Shown here: positions 23,380 through 36,039 of the stretch, one piece after another
Layout of the letters: every line of letters starts with the position of its first letter
How positions within the stretch are numbered: the first letter of the stretch is position 1
Assembly: GCA_037951105.1 (NCBI GenBank)
Contig: JBAMJV010005523.1
Span: 108,501-172,500, forward strand
Origin: Echinarachnius parma
Lineage: Eukaryota; Echinodermata; Echinoidea; Clypeasteroida; Echinarachniidae
Length of the DNA: 64,000 nucleotides
Direction: 5' to 3'
The notes under the pieces: generated by a model
Database searches by the model: none
What the model was told of the DNA's origin: nothing
The model's input: only the letters and a program-made list of their open reading frames with translations
Translations under genes and position numbers: made by a program

Positions 23380-23880
23380 TCTTTAAATATAATTTAAAGT
23401 GATCTCGTAACATTGTCAAAATCCTCAAGACTTAAAAGCGGTTCTCACATACATCATTGTCGATTGTATTCGTATTAAGAATAGAAGCATGGACCACATT
23501 TCGGTTTTCCCGTCTCCTCCGTTATGAATATATGTATGATTGGTGTGTACCGGTTCATTATTATTTACTGGATAATTATGACTGTGTACTTTTTATTAGT
23601 TCGTCGATTTTCGTCATTAGATGTATGATGTATATAATATTCTGCTCTTTGTGACATAAAATACACCCTTGGTTACTGTTGCCACAAAAAAAAGCTTAAT
23701 GTTCAAACGATTTATAAAAAAATTGACGGCTTCATGATATACAGGAATGTCGTTTTGATATAGAGTAATGAGGAAATATTAAAAGTCCTCTTTGCTGGCA
23801 TATTGCCGTATGTTTGTACACGTTTTACAAATGTTCTTCAAGTTAATCTATCTAATACATATAATATGGTTATACAAAGA
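23380..23880. other. Intronic AT-rich sequence
   Basis: It starts with family D-like sequence (TTTAAAGTGATCTCGTAACATTGTC near 23393). No exon is recognised. Confidence 0.45.
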
Positions 23881-23894
23881 CTATTAAACCGTAC

Positions 23895-24129
23895 TTGATG
23901 ACCTTGAACTGCACTTGACCGACAAGGACTTCGTCAGTCAACTTGATAGTGACGTGTAGCAGAAGAATCCCCGATGACGTCATGGCGGCATTCACGCTAT
24001 TGACAAGCGAGCGGAAGAGCTTGACCTGCCACGCCTTGACGAACTCGTAATTTTCTCCAAGCCGGGACACTTTTAATTCACTCTGTAGATTCTTTTTGAC
24101 GTATATGACAAAAACCGATCGTTTAGGTC
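23895..24129 (-). CDS. Multi-Death gene, exon of unknown domain after the propeller
   Basis: A 235-bp exon: acceptor CCTATTTCACAG, two leading bases, 77 codons, then a phase-2 donor (ATCAA/GTACGG). The translation starts PKRSVFVIYVKKNL, has a helix with SRLGENYEFVKAWQVKLF and an NSVNAAMTSSG turn, and ends with strands ILLLHVTIKL and LVGQVQFKVIK. It may be an alpha/beta adaptor module. I do not recognise the family. It joins the propeller exon 9 kb upstream (G plus GA). Confidence 0.7.
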
Positions 24130-24159
24130 CTGTGAAATAGGTAATATGTATGAATGCAT

Positions 24160-25490
24160 ATTTGATAGTGAGAAATTAAAACCTGTAAAAAAAGAAAAAA
24201 TTATAATTATAATAATTATGATCATACGATATTAATTTGTATCATATAATAATAATACAATACTGATATGTAAGTCAAGACGTGTTGAGCTTTCAGATCT
24301 AGCAGATCGAGGCGATAACTGACGAGTAATATACCTAAACATGGAACTATATACTTATAACATGAATCAAGCAAAGTGAAGATTGGAACAGGTACAGGCT
24401 ACAGTAAACAAAAACAAAAGGGAGGACATGCAAAGTTAAAGGGGGTTAGATAGCTAGGAGCAAGCGAACAGGAACAACAGAAGTGATTTGAGCTTGTCTG
24501 AATCTAGTAACATTGGTTGGCACGCGCAGAAAGTGATGACTGGTTGGTAAATGTGTAGTTTTGTGAATTGATATGTCCTCTGAGTATTGTGTGAAAATTG
24601 GACGTTAAATGCTTGTTATATGGACGAGTAATGAGCAAAAATACAAAGTGATATTTCCAAACTCATTGCACCGATTTTGTATACAGTAATGACTATCCTT
24701 AGTTCAAAACACTTTAATTATAAATATCTTTGTAACGGAAGAGAAATTTGAAAAACCCAAACCTGTTACATGCCTCTATTGGTAATATGAATACAACAAG
24801 GTATGAGAGAAAACTAGTCTAGTGGTTATAGTTTAAAAAGAAAAATAATCAACGAGTAATAGAACGCTCTTAAAAAATATATTACGCCACCGAAGCACTA
24901 CTATTCGTTGCTAGTGAAAATCTACTATAAGTAAAACCAAACATAAAATAAAACTCAATGTATTTCTAATTTTTCCTCATATTTTCTGATGTGCCCCCTA
25001 GGCCACTACTATAAGACCCTTTGACCACCCTAACTCTTTCTCGCTATCCCCTTAAAAAATAGCTTCGAATAGATTCACTATTTTATTCAATTTTATCACA
25101 AATTTATGGCAGTTCTAAACTTGTGAAATCTAAAACCTTCCGGGGCTCCGCCCCTAGACCCCCCCCCCTTCAGGCCCCCTCCCAATGTGGGTGCCCCTAG
25201 ACTCCACAAAGTCTTGACTTCAAGCCACCAAGACGCATTCAATGTGCGCATAATAAAACCTTGTTTTAATTAAATAAACATATTTTGTATTTATAAATAC
25301 TGTCATCTTGACATCTAAACGGCTTAATAAACTAATACGGCAAAAACGGCTAAAAACTATTTTTGCCCCACCCCGTCCCCTCTCCCCAGTAATCAATTCG
25401 GGGCATGCCCATGTGGGCCATCTAGCTCTCTCACCAGTGACTCTGGACAAATGTTGCCCATGTTAATACATTTACACATTATTTTATACA
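24160..25490. other. Intron sequence with repeats
   Basis: Contains a family D fragment (about 24690-24830, with the CCAAACCTGTTAC phrase) and a C-rich stretch (25150-25200). No coding exon is recognised. Confidence 0.5.
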
Positions 25491-25501
25491 ATTCAAATTA
25501 A

Positions 25502-26047
25502 TTAAAGGGGTAGTTTAGTTTTGGTAGAGAGGGCGCTGCACATCACAATTTTGTTGTGAGGTAATGAAAAACTGAGTGTCGAATTTGAGAGAACATGCCA
25601 TTTTAATGGCAGAATAAACTTTATTTGGTCAAAATCGACCCAGAAACGGCTGAAATATCAATAAATATATCTGATCTTATAATTATTTGGGGCCCAAATA
25701 ATTAGATGATTTTTTAGAAAAAAAAAAAAAAAATGCTTGCACTTTTTCAAAAATTTTCAAAAGCGTTTTATAAATAGTTGTTGATGATCTCGCTATTTAA
25801 TCATTATATCAATAAAACATCACATGCATAATTTTGTATGAAAAATGGTTGAAAACAATGCCTTTTTAAAAAGCGACCTCTTGTGTTTTAATGGCTCTTT
25901 TTGAATGATAACAGGCTTTTTACTTAGTCGCTTGTAATTTTGTATACCTTTCGAGCATGGTGGAGTTATAACTATTAGTTTATAATGTTACTGTGCAGGT
26001 TTGGGCTACTAAAGTTCAGCCTTACTAAAACTAAACTACCCATTTAA
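25502..26047. mobile_element. TTAA MITE, family i
   Basis: TTAAAGGGGTAGTTTAGTTT begins it and AAACTACCCATTTAA ends it. It is close in sequence to 9462-10008 over the full length, including the GGGGCCCAAATAATTAGA segment. It is intronic to the multi-Death gene and noncoding. Confidence 0.85.
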
Positions 26048-26049
26048 GT

Positions 26050-27160
26050 AAATGTTGAGCCATAAAATCGTATTTTTGTTGTTGAAGTTTGCTGAAGTAT
26101 GTGTAATTTATCATCCAGTGGCCATATTCATAAAACCCCGATAAGCTAGATGGTTGATCAAATTACAATTTTGATGTCCGCTAGGCTTAGCTGGTATTCA
26201 CAAAAGGCCAATAGGCTAAATTCGCTATCGTAGTCAAGGCCCGACCTAGCATGACAACCCATCTGTCTAAATTCCACAAGCATTTGGTATTCCACGACAT
26301 TGTTAGTCGAAATGCGAACAATAACAACAATAGATCTGCGGTGCGGACTTATTGCATTGAAATCTATTTATGTGGGACCTTCTGTTGGACTTACAACAAA
26401 GGCGTAAAGTTGAATGACGACCTAGCACCCAGCTAAATTTTTCTTATTCACAAAAGCCAAATAGGACAAATTTGTAGCGACAACTGGACAAAAATGTATA
26501 GGTACTCCGGTGTACCTCTAAATCGCTAGTAAGTAACAATCTGCCCGATTGTAGTGTGTATGCGTGTGGCGCGATGGTGAACTTGGCAATAAGGGATATT
26601 AGAGAATTTTGTTATGATAGCGTGATGTTAGTTCAAAATAGTTCCCTAAAACATACTTTTCCGTGTTTGTCCTAGCATCCTTGTACTTCATCAATAACAT
26701 CTTTATCAGCTTAAATTACATGTTTTTATCTGGAGAGTAATTTGCCTTTATTTGTCCTTTTTGTGACATATTAGCATACTTCGGATTGATTTTATGTGAT
26801 TTCAATTCTGTTTTGATGAATCTATCTATATAATACTATTTAATGCAATTTCGTTCCTGTTTTCACTGCAATTGAATAGTTTCCCTTGTCATGCTATCAT
26901 ATTATAAGCGTGGCGGAGCTTGATCGTAATGAGGAGGGAGATGTATTTGGTTTTGCTTCATTGGGGGTGGCTATAAAAACATGTGCCTACGCTTGATCCC
27001 TCCCCCTCCCCCCCCCCCCCCTCCCCCCCGCCCGCGATTTTTTTCTGCGTCTTTGAGAGAGACTATCACTCGTGCATGCGCAAAGCCAAAATTTCCGACT
27101 TTCATAATACGGACTTTTCGCAAACCTGAGGACGACGAGTAGTGGGGTGGTTAAGGGGTC
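26050..27160. other. Unassigned intronic sequence
   Basis: No exon recognised. It ends with a C/T homopolymer tract near 26999-27030. Confidence 0.45.
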
Positions 27161-27167
27161 CATGACT

Positions 27168-27368
27168 GCATTTTGGGGTACGATTGTTTTACTTGGCATA
27201 CATACTCCTTGGATCAAAAGAAGAAAATTCGTCAAAAGAGACACTCTGTATTTATGCAAATTAGGCCTAATTTCCATAATTGATACAGAGTGTCTCTTTG
27301 GATAAATGTTCTTCTTTTGATCCAAGGAGTTTGTATGCCAAGTAAAACAATTGTACCCCAAACTGCAG
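27168..27368. repeat. Long hairpin (about 90-bp arms)
   Basis: The left arm contains TTTTGGGGTACGATTGTTTT, CTTGGCATACATACTCCTTG and AGAGACACTCTGTAT. The right arm has the inverse (ATACAGAGTGTCTCTTTGG, CCAAGGAGTTTGTATGCC, AAACAATTGTACCCCAAA). The loop is about 25 bp around TTAGGCCTAA. Pairing is near-complete. It is probably a MITE or a fold-back remnant. Confidence 0.75.
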
Positions 27369-27465
27369 TGAACACCCATATTTGTGGCCCCTACTAGAAT
27401 AAATTACGTCATTTAGGCGAGAAATTACGTCACTTACGTTCTCTCTCGTCGTTATCGTAGACTGG

Positions 27466-28681
27466 TAAAGGCCCCGTTACACATTCACGGTACCAACACG
27501 GATGAGCTGAACAATAGAATAATAGAACGCTGGTCTCAACACGGAGCTCCCGGTGGCTACAAGGACGTCCACGGTGCCAACACGGAACCAACACGGACGT
27601 CCACGGTGCCAATACGGAACCAACACGGACGTCCACGGTGCCAACACGGTACCAACACGGACTGATTTCATCCGGGTTTGAAAATTATGCAGGTTTAATT
27701 TCCCCTGGTGCGCCCAAGCATCACGCCGGAGGCAACACGGATCACGCCGGATACAACACGGATCAAGCCCGAGGCAACACGGAGCATCCCGGACACAACT
27801 GGGTGTACCCCGGTTGACAACAATATGGGCAACATTTGACTGATTGCCATTAAACCAAAACAACAACAAACAGACCGTCAATCCGTGGTCATCCGTGTTG
27901 GCACCGTGAATGTGTAACGGGCCCTTAAAGGGCCTGTTACACATTAACGGTGCCAACACGGATGAGCTGAACAATAGAACGCCGGTCTCAACACGGAGCT
28001 CCCGGTGGCTACACGGACGTCCACGGTGCCAACACGGAACCAACACGGACGTCCACGTTGCCAACACGGTACCAACACGGACTGATTTCATCCGGGGACG
28101 TCCGGGGTGAAAATTGTGCAGGTTTAATTTTCCCCTGGTGCGCCCAAGCATCACGCCGGAGGCAACACGGATCACGCCGGATGCAACACGGATCACGCCG
28201 GAGGCAACACGGAGCATCCCGGACACAACTGGGAGTACCCCGGTTGACAATAATATGGGCAACACTAGTCACATTTGACTGATTGCCATTAAACCAAAAC
28301 AAACAGACCGTCAATCCGTGGTCATCCGTGTTGGCACCGTGAATGTGTAACGGGCCCGTTACACATTCACGGTGCCAACACGGATCGAGGGCCGGTGTCA
28401 GTACGGTCCAAGTACGGTGCCAACACGGATAGGTACGGTACGAACACGGTGTATATACGGATAAGCAAGGAAGCAAAACGGAGTCAACACGGATGAGCTG
28501 AACAATAGAATTTGGCCGGTCTAACAGGTTTAATTTCCCTGCTGTGCCCAAGGATAACGCCGGAGGCAACACGGAGGACGCTGGAGACAACACGGAGCAT
28601 CCCGGACCCAACTGGGAGTACCCCGGACCGTCAATCCGTGGTCATCCGTGTTGGCACCGTGAATGTGTAACGGGCCCTTAA
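27466..28681. mobile_element. Three foldback elements in tandem (CAACACGGA family)
   Basis: Units lie at about 27466-27928, 27925-28357 and 28351-28681. Each starts GTTACACATTCACGGTGCC-like and ends with the inverse (GGCACCGTGAATGTGTAACG GGCCC). Interiors are full of the words CAACACGGA and CACGCCGGA. Units 1 and 2 are near-identical; unit 3 is shorter. Unit ends abut TTAA at 27925-27928 and 28678-28681. The long open frames here are translations of the repeats. Confidence 0.8.
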
Positions 28682-29042
28682 CCGGTTATACTACGACTGA
28701 AATGTCAAGCGACCGCTTGTCCGGATGCAGATCGATTGGACAATGAAAAGAAACAAAAGAAAACAATCCGGTTGACATGACAACAATCAATGGGATAGTG
28801 AAATTCCACAGGTGTGAAACAGTTTAACTCGTTCACACCTGTGGCAAATGTCACTAATTGGCACATAACATACACTTGCAGGGGGATATCCATTGATAAT
28901 GAAGACAAATAGCTAATAAAATTTCATAGGTGCAAAATGGTTTAATTTGTTACTACATTTAGTTATGTTTAGCCTGGACTCGAGTGGCGCGGCAAACCAA
29001 CTAAACCGAACACAAAAAAGTTAGCCCCCCCCCCCCCCCCCC

Positions 29043-29750
29043 TTAAAGTGGACTTCCACACGATTTCAAGCTTCTAATGATTGAAAGACAGATATTCTAG
29101 GTCAATAAACACAATTTTGTATGAAAAAAGTATGATTGTGGGTTCTTATAATTGGCTTTGAAATTCTAATGACACAAATTCGCGAGCGAGCTTGTTCTAT
29201 CCCACAATGCACCAATTTGTGACGTGCGACCCTCACTATGCGCCTATCTATGTTTTTACACTGCAGCGAATGTGTTCTTTTGATCGGATCAATACAATGC
29301 TCGATCATGAATAGTTTAGTCCACGATGCGCCACTCAACCGTGCCTTTGAGCATTACTGCATTGTTGAACGGTTTTAAAATAGTTGCCTGCCCGAAATTG
29401 TAACACGTTTGGCTTTCATTGGAATTTGAATAGACACAAAGTCCTGTAAACGTGGTTATTGAATTTGCTGGCTCTGCATGACCGGCTATTATGAATGACA
29501 CATGCAGAAATCACAATGCAGTGGCACCAGATTCAAGCCTACTCAAGAAATTGAGCAAAGTGAGGGTGCTACGTAAGGGTCTCATGATTGTGTGCAGTAA
29601 ATTTAATTATTTCCTCAGAGTTAATGACATTAGAAAAATCTCTTAGAAATCAACCAAAGAGAGTCAAATCCTGATAATATTCAAGCACATCCCTAGATTT
29701 ATTTCCAATATACTGTATTTTGTTTAAACTCGTCCGGAATTCTCCTTTAA
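29043..29750. mobile_element. 700-bp TIR element with TTAA ends
   Basis: TTAA at 29043-29046 and 29747-29750 flank imperfect inverted ends (AGTGGACTTCC and the inverse of GGAATTCTCCT). A poly-C run precedes it. It has no credible open frame and lies within the large intron upstream of 24129. Confidence 0.6.
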
Positions 29751-29879
29751 CAACTCCTCATAATTTCATAACTGTTTCAAGATGACGTCTTACCACAATA
29801 TTTATACAGCTTTTAATGTTAACTACATTCATAGATATTCATCACTTCATGGCTGTCATCAGCCGAGCGGAAAATGGAT

Positions 29880-31540
29880 AAGCTGCTGGTGCCTGCTAGC
29901 GTAATTAAGGTGTTTGATGTTGCTAGGCAACAACAGGTCGATCGCAATATAGCGTTCGCTAGACCCTGCTTGCGAGAGATATATCGAGCGATACCGCAGC
30001 AGCATGTCGTTAGGTAACAATAGGACGATCCTTGCGTAATTTTCGCTAGCCCCAGCGTGCGTGATAGAGTGAGTTTTGCTGTGGAGTCATAGAGTCACGT
30101 GAGTGAGTGACCTACGTGGCAGTCGGGAGCTAGTTCGTGTAGCGCGTGTGATTGGGCCCTCGGTATCACGTGGGTGAGGATATTGTGCGGTTGCTTGGAG
30201 ATGGGGTAGGTGGAAGCGCTGATTGGCTGTAAGATCGGGGCGGGAAATGCGAGTGTCTGGATGTGTGTGAGTATATCAGAATAAGGCAGAGTGATTTGAG
30301 ATCCTGCTCCAGAAGGACGTGCGTGAGATGGCTGTGATTTGAGTGGACCAAGTTTGCCTTTCTAAATGTTTTAGTTAAAGGTTTTAAATAAGGAAATCCC
30401 TTTTCGGTGACTCTCCAGCCCAGTGTGCAGCACGACAACGTCCAAGCCTTCACCACAACTGGTGACCGTAAGTTAAATCGCTTGTTGACTCTGTTTTGGA
30501 GTCTGTTAATTGTGTCGAATGTTATGAATGTATATAAGAGTTGTACCAGAAATTATATGACAGTGAAAGGATGGTGCTAGTGGAGCACAAACCAAGTAAG
30601 TTAAATTATTTGAGAGGTCGTGTTTAACCTCCGGAATATATGTTTGCTCTTTATATTGGATGCTATCTTTGGAGGATGATATTATTTGAGATTGACAGGA
30701 AGTTCAATTCGTTGTTTCTGTATGCGAGGTGATTCCGCATTATGCTCAAGTGTGTATTAGCTAGGGCTTGTTAATACTTGTTTTAATAATAAAATGATAA
30801 AGCCGGTCGGCAATATACTCGTTACATTTTTGCTTGTTTAGAAATTATATATATAAAATATTGATGTATGCAAGTTGCACCGTAGTGGAAATATGTTCTG
30901 GAATTATTGTTTGCAGTTGCATCCGGTTATTGGACCTGGCTTCCTCATCCGGTGGCGGTATCCGACTTCTCCGTCCGGTATCCGACTTCTACATCCGGTA
31001 TCCGACTTATACATCCGGTATCCGACTTCTACAACCGGTATCCGAATCCAATGTACGCGACTGGCGTGTGCATCCGACCCTCGCGTTCCGCGTCTGTCGC
31101 AACGAGTGAATCCGATCGTCGTATCCGGTTCGCGTACCCAGTGGACACCACGCTCGCGCAACCAGCATTCAGCACAGCCTGTCTTGGCGATGATCCGGCA
31201 CTCGATTAGCGTTCAGCGGGGACTGACGAATACGAGAGACTTTACGCGACTCTGCGGCCGTTAGATAGATTCGTGTACCATAAACTGAATATTCGCTTAG
31301 TGGCTACCGAATATTACGTTTTAATAGTTCTTCTCTTGACTGATAATTGCCGGCTTGTATTATTACACTGTTCCCTTGTAGCTATACACACTAGATGGCT
31401 CTCTGCTCAGGATACTGAGTGATTGTAATTTTAATTTAGTTACTGAATTTATTGATGCTTGACATGGGAAGATCTGATTAAAGATACTACATTATATTAA
31501 CTTGTAAAGCAAGCTTGTCGTGTGTGCTTGAATTGAGTCT
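29880..31540. other. GC-richer block, possible LTR remnant or promoter-like DNA
   Basis: Compared with its surroundings this block is CpG-rich around 29900-30470. It has CACGTG words, AAGGAAATCCC and a perfect donor-like ACTGGTGACCGTAAGT at 30456-30476. Further on come an AATAAAATG word and TCGTTACA near 30790-30826. No coding domain is seen. An LTR retrotransposon end or an unrelated promoter are both possible; neither is shown. Confidence 0.25.
30957..31049. repeat. 20-bp minisatellite
   Basis: About four and a half copies of TCCGACTTCTACATCCGGTA lie head to tail with small changes. Open frames crossing it in all phases are artefacts. Confidence 0.85.
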
Positions 31541-32154
31541 GCTTTACTTTAATGCAACCGGTACACACATACCTCTTTAGATACATTTAAACAAATCACG
31601 GGAAACAGGGTGACAATGGCTAAATGAGCACAGATTAAAAACAAAAATAATGACCCAATTTCAAAAGTCACAAGAACTTGCGCATGCCTGTACATTGTTG
31701 TGAAACAGCACATGTGGCTGAATGCATTGATTATGGTTTGTGAAACAATGCCTTCCCTGACTTGCAAAGTCCCGCCCCTTAAAATTCGCGATTTCAAAGG
31801 CATGACCAAATGACGTCATTGCAGGAAAAAGTAGCATTCATCTGTTATTATATTAGATTATACTAGAATAAAATTTCCTTTCATTGTCCCTTTTTCCAAG
31901 AAAAAACTCTTATTTGGCTTCTCCGTGAAAAGTCCGTTTTTAAGTCAAATGTTGCGCCATTTTGATGTAGGGGCCACTTCATGTTCTGCAAATCATGAGA
32001 ATTCGGGCCAGTGCAGTTTAACATTTTAAAGCGTCATATTTATAAGAGTTTCTCACATTGCATAGTTAGGCCCATAGCCAGGGGGTCAACTTTTCATCGG
32101 TCTCTGCCATCGTTTACATCGGTCTCGGTCTCGGCCATGATAGGTCTTGGTCAC

Positions 32155-32280
32155 AATCACCCCCCCCCCCCCCCCCCCCCCCATCCCTCCCACTCCCCCA
32201 GACACCCTCAACCAGTGGTCTTGGTCTCGGCATGATTGGTTTGGTCACGAACACCCCCCCCCCCCCCCCCCCCGCCCACC
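32155..32280. repeat. Duplicated poly-C/GGTCTTGG unit
   Basis: Two C homopolymers (about 32160-32182 and 32254-32273) each follow a GGTCTCGG...CATGAT(A/T)GGT phrase, so this is a tandem duplication of about 95 bp. Part of the same repeat family is seen at 19160 and 60720. Confidence 0.6.
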
Positions 32281-32707
32281 CAAAACAACCAAAACAACCA
32301 CACACACATACTTGTAAGAGCCTTCAATCGGGGACATGGTTTTTTCAATGTTATAAACACCTTCAAACGGGAATATGCCCGTTTGTTCAATGTTGTTGGC
32401 TTGTCCCCGGTTTGCTGGTGTGTAAACATGGCAATATGCCCAATTGGCGGGTTTAAAAATACACACACATTCACTTGCATACAAACACACTTATACACCC
32501 ACTATGTCTAAAAACGTGCAAAACGGGCATATAAGGGATATCCTTAAAAAATCAAAATAACATACAGTACAGCCCTTAAGACGATCCCTGAAGCACTATA
32601 CGGGGCTGTTCGGAAACCGGGGATATGCCCGGTTTCCGGAATATCCCCGTTTGCCGGTGTTTAAACTTGCGTGTATCCCCGATTGACGGTCCTTACACAC
32701 GCACGCA

Positions 32708-32708
32708 T

Positions 32709-32755
<47 letters not shown>
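32708..32755. repeat. (CA)n microsatellite
   Basis: About 20 CA repeats. Confidence 0.95.
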
Positions 32756-32756
<1 letters not shown>

Positions 32757-32820
32757 CTTACACAACTCAACCAGTGGTCTCGGTCTCGGGCCACTTTTGT
32801 ACATTATACGCACCCCCAGT

Positions 32821-32980
<160 letters not shown>

Positions 32981-33146
32981 GAAAATTACTGATGTTCATT
33001 TGCGCCGTTCCATAGCATAAACAAATTAAAACAAGAGCGTAATCAGCTAATGAGTTGAAAAATTCGTAGAATGGACTCGGGACAAATTCGAAACATTTAA
33101 ATAAAATTAAATACAATATTTACGTAACAATCATGGGTAATCTTAC

Positions 33147-33738
33147 CCGCAATACATTTCTTTATGATGATGTCTTCTTGAACCTTAACGATCTTTTTCT
33201 GATAAGATGCACCCGTCTTCTTCAGGACTTCTACACTTCCGTTCCGCGTGTGCACCAGGACCGAGCCACCCTCCAGTGGAATGATGTCAGTCAAGCGATC
33301 ACCGATGGCGATGTCGACGTCCTCTTCGTAGCAATACGTGTCTGCTCTCATCGCCCGAATCACAAACTTCTCCGAGAAGGATCCTAGCGACGCCATCGCC
33401 TCCGACATCGGACGCGACGAGGTACGTCCTCCGCTTGAGCGACACAGACCGCGTCATGTTGCCCGACAGGTCGTACACGCGCAGGTCGTTCGGTGTATCG
33501 TCGGTGAGGCAGACGAGTTTACCATTCGGAAGCGGCGCTGCGCTGATGATCTTGGTCTCTGATGGTCTTATGATCACGTTTCCTTCGGTGGTGTTTTCGA
33601 GCGAGAAGTTCGCCAGTCTGTAGCGATACGTACGATCTCTCCCAGCGAAGTCCTGCAGGAGGAAGCGTCCATCTGATGAAGCGCACATGAGTGACCACTT
33701 GCTGCCTGGGTTTCTGTTAACTTGCCCCGCGTCGCTCA
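33147..33738 (-). CDS. Multi-Death gene, beta-propeller exon, frameshifted
   Basis: The acceptor is AAAAAATTGCAG (two leading bases) and the donor GCGG/GTAAGA. The first part reads as propeller blades (SKWSLMCASSDGRFLLQDF, then PLPNGKLVCLTDDTPNDL RVYDLSGN). The last part also looks like propeller sequence (LEGGSVLVHTRNGSVEVLKK), but in another frame. The exon is 592 bp; a phase 1-1 exon should be a multiple of 3, so one extra base is implied, probably between 33380 and 33420. This is either a real frameshift or a sequencing error. No upstream exon is found. NHL/TRIM-like propellers bind partners or RNA; the ligand here is unknown. Confidence 0.7.
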
Positions 33739-33759
33739 CTGCAATTTTTTAAATCAATA

Positions 33760-34760
33760 TTCGATTCATCGTTCAGGGTTTTCGGATGACGATATTTGTA
33801 GTAATGCCACAATTATGTAACTCAGTTTACTCCTAGATATAGCGATTCGTTTTCACAAAATATAAATATTCAAGCACGCAGGTTCTATATACATGGCCTA
33901 TATGGTTAGAGGAATTATTCAACCAGAACGTACATTTGGTGGAGCGGCTGACATTCGTTGAAAAATATCTGCAGTTGTATCAAAAATATATTTTATTGAT
34001 AAAATTAAATAGTCCATAAGAAACGTCACAATCACAGTCTACAGAATCATACACTCTGGCTTCAAAGATATATTTATTCCGATCAGTTAAGATAGTAAAG
34101 TATATTTTTGGAAAATGGTGTAAACATATTCATAAACACATTCCCTAAACATGCACACCGGGTAAATGAGCGAAGTTCAATTCCACGCACAGTGTGATGC
34201 TAAGGTAACAATTACATTACTATTGTTCAGCATTTTGTCGGTTTGTGGGATAAATACGCGCCGGAGATCATCGCAGTCACATCGTGCGTGCTCGTTCAAC
34301 GAATAATGGTAGTGGTGAAGCTAAAGGGGTCTAACAAGCGGGACAATTGCCCCCCCCCCCCCCTCTCCCCCATTTTATGAATATGTCCTCCTTACCCCAT
34401 CCTCTGCACACACAAAATATGAGTAAACGCGATATATAACACCATATGTTGGGCATATATGCCGCCTCTTCCCCCCCCCCCCCGCCCCCCTAAAAAAATA
34501 TATATATATTTTAAAAAATCAATCAATCAATTATACAAATCGAAACTAAATAGTTATGATTCTATCATGCTTGAGTGATAGAAAGAAATTGTAATGTCTG
34601 ATAACTGGAATATTTAAACCCCTTTATTCATGGTAAATGTGACCCCTTTACAGATATAAACATTCGATAGAGAGCATAATTATCAGGATCAATTAAAAGT
34701 TATTCCCTGCTGGTAAAACCTCGACTTAAAGTCAACGCCAGCGATTTGTATACGAATGCC
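33760..34760. other. Unassigned AT-rich sequence upstream of the propeller exon
   Basis: No exon ending in phase 1, as the propeller exon requires, was found. C homopolymers lie near 34351 and 34471. Confidence 0.4.
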
Positions 34761-34762
34761 TA

Positions 34763-35288
34763 TACAGGGTGGCCCAAATAAACGGAACAGGCACTTCACA
34801 AAATATAGTAACGCATGTATTATGTCCGATGGATAGGGTGTCTTTTTCAAATGAACAACGATACCAGTCAATTTGGTCGTGTAGTTTTTGTTTTAGGGCG
34901 CTGTGAGTGACACCATCTTAGGTTCTCTTTTCTGTCAATTTTTACCGAGCCAGTGCTTGAAACATCGCAAGTACCGCCTTTCATAGCCTTCCCTTGAGCA
35001 ACGCGCGCCATTGTAAGTGCGCACTCAGCCGTGTGCCGAGAGAATGGGCAATGTCGTTGAATGGTATTACGGGCAGGGAGTGCAATTTAACTGCAACTGA
35101 CTATAGGTAAAAATTGACAAAAATGGTCACCTGACATGGTCTCACTCACAGCGTCCTAAAATTAAAAAACTACGTGACCAAAATTACTGTTCTTGGTATC
35201 GTTTTTCATTGGAAAGGACACCCTATCCGATGGACATAAACATTTTGGTACTATATTTTTGGAAGTGGCCCGTTCCAAAAGTAACCTT
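34763..35288. mobile_element. TA-type MITE (CAGGGTGGCCC family)
   Basis: The left end is CAGGGTGGCCCAAATAAACG. The right end is degraded (CCGTTCCAAAAGTAACCTT). It shares GTTTTAGGGCGCTGTGAGTG with the better copy at 48337-48872. The ends are of the mariner-like TA kind. Noncoding. Confidence 0.7.
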
Positions 35289-35349
35289 ATTTTAGGATAA
35301 TTCAGCCGTTTACTAACGGCTTTGGGTCAATTAAACTTTTTTATGCTCT

Positions 35350-36035
35350 AAATAATAATAATAATAATAATAAATCATTTATATAGCGCAGAACCTATGT
35401 ATATATATTCGACTGCGCTTCAAGAGCTCCTATAAATACCATTCTACTGCACAATGCTATATAATATGAAGCATAATCATAAATAAAAAATAAGTCTGTG
35501 TTTAAAACAAATAAGTTTTTACTTTTAATTTAAAACTCTCTAAAGTTTGGGATGTCCTAATATCCACAGGTAGCTTATTCCATAATCTAGGAGCTGCACA
35601 AAGAAATGATCGATCACCTAAGGTTACTTTTGTTCTAACTTTGGGGATCTGTAATGCCAGTGTGTCTTGTGTACTACGAAGATTATGACCATGAGTTTGA
35701 AACTTAAGAGTCAATAATTCAATAATATAACTAGGAGCTTGGCCATTTAGCGCTTTATAAACTATCATTAACATCTTAAATTCAATTCTTTGACGTATGG
35801 GTAACCAATGTAATTCTCTTAACAGTGGTGTTACATGAGCAAATTTAGAAAGATTACAAATCAATCTTGCACATGTGTTTTGAACCCGCTGCAACTTTCC
35901 TATCTGTGAGTTTGGTAATCCATACAATAAACTATTACAATAATCTAACTTACTCGTAATACATGCGTGGACGACAATTTTCATGCTATCTTGATCAAAA
36001 TATTTACGGATGCGCCTCATGCAATACATGTTCAT
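35350..36035 (-). pseudogene. LINE 3' end with RT C-terminus (CR1/L2-like)
   Basis: An open stretch of 177 codons (36035-35502) encodes the end of a non-LTR reverse transcriptase: ITSKLDYCNSLLYGLP, IGKLQRVQNTCARLI, LHWLPIRQRIEFKMLMIVYK, then the AAPRLWNKLPVDIR and FKLKVKTYLF tail. The 3' UTR holds CTGCGCTATATAAATGA followed by ATT repeats (35350-35390). The catalytic part is absent, so this is a 5'-truncated copy. It looks young, because the frame is intact. Confidence 0.85.
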
Positions 36036-36039
36036 ACGT

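Noticed and set aside
27477-28611. 262- and 200-codon frames with repeated RVGTVLAPW-like segments
   Set aside because: Open only because the CAACACGGA repeats lack stops; composition follows the repeat.
30456-30480. Primer-binding site of an LTR retrotransposon (ACTGGTGACC)
   Set aside because: No matching second LTR or polyprotein domain was found, so only a generic block is annotated.
30957-31049. Possible CRISPR-like array
   Set aside because: The 20-bp units have no unique spacers and the host is eukaryotic; it is a minisatellite.
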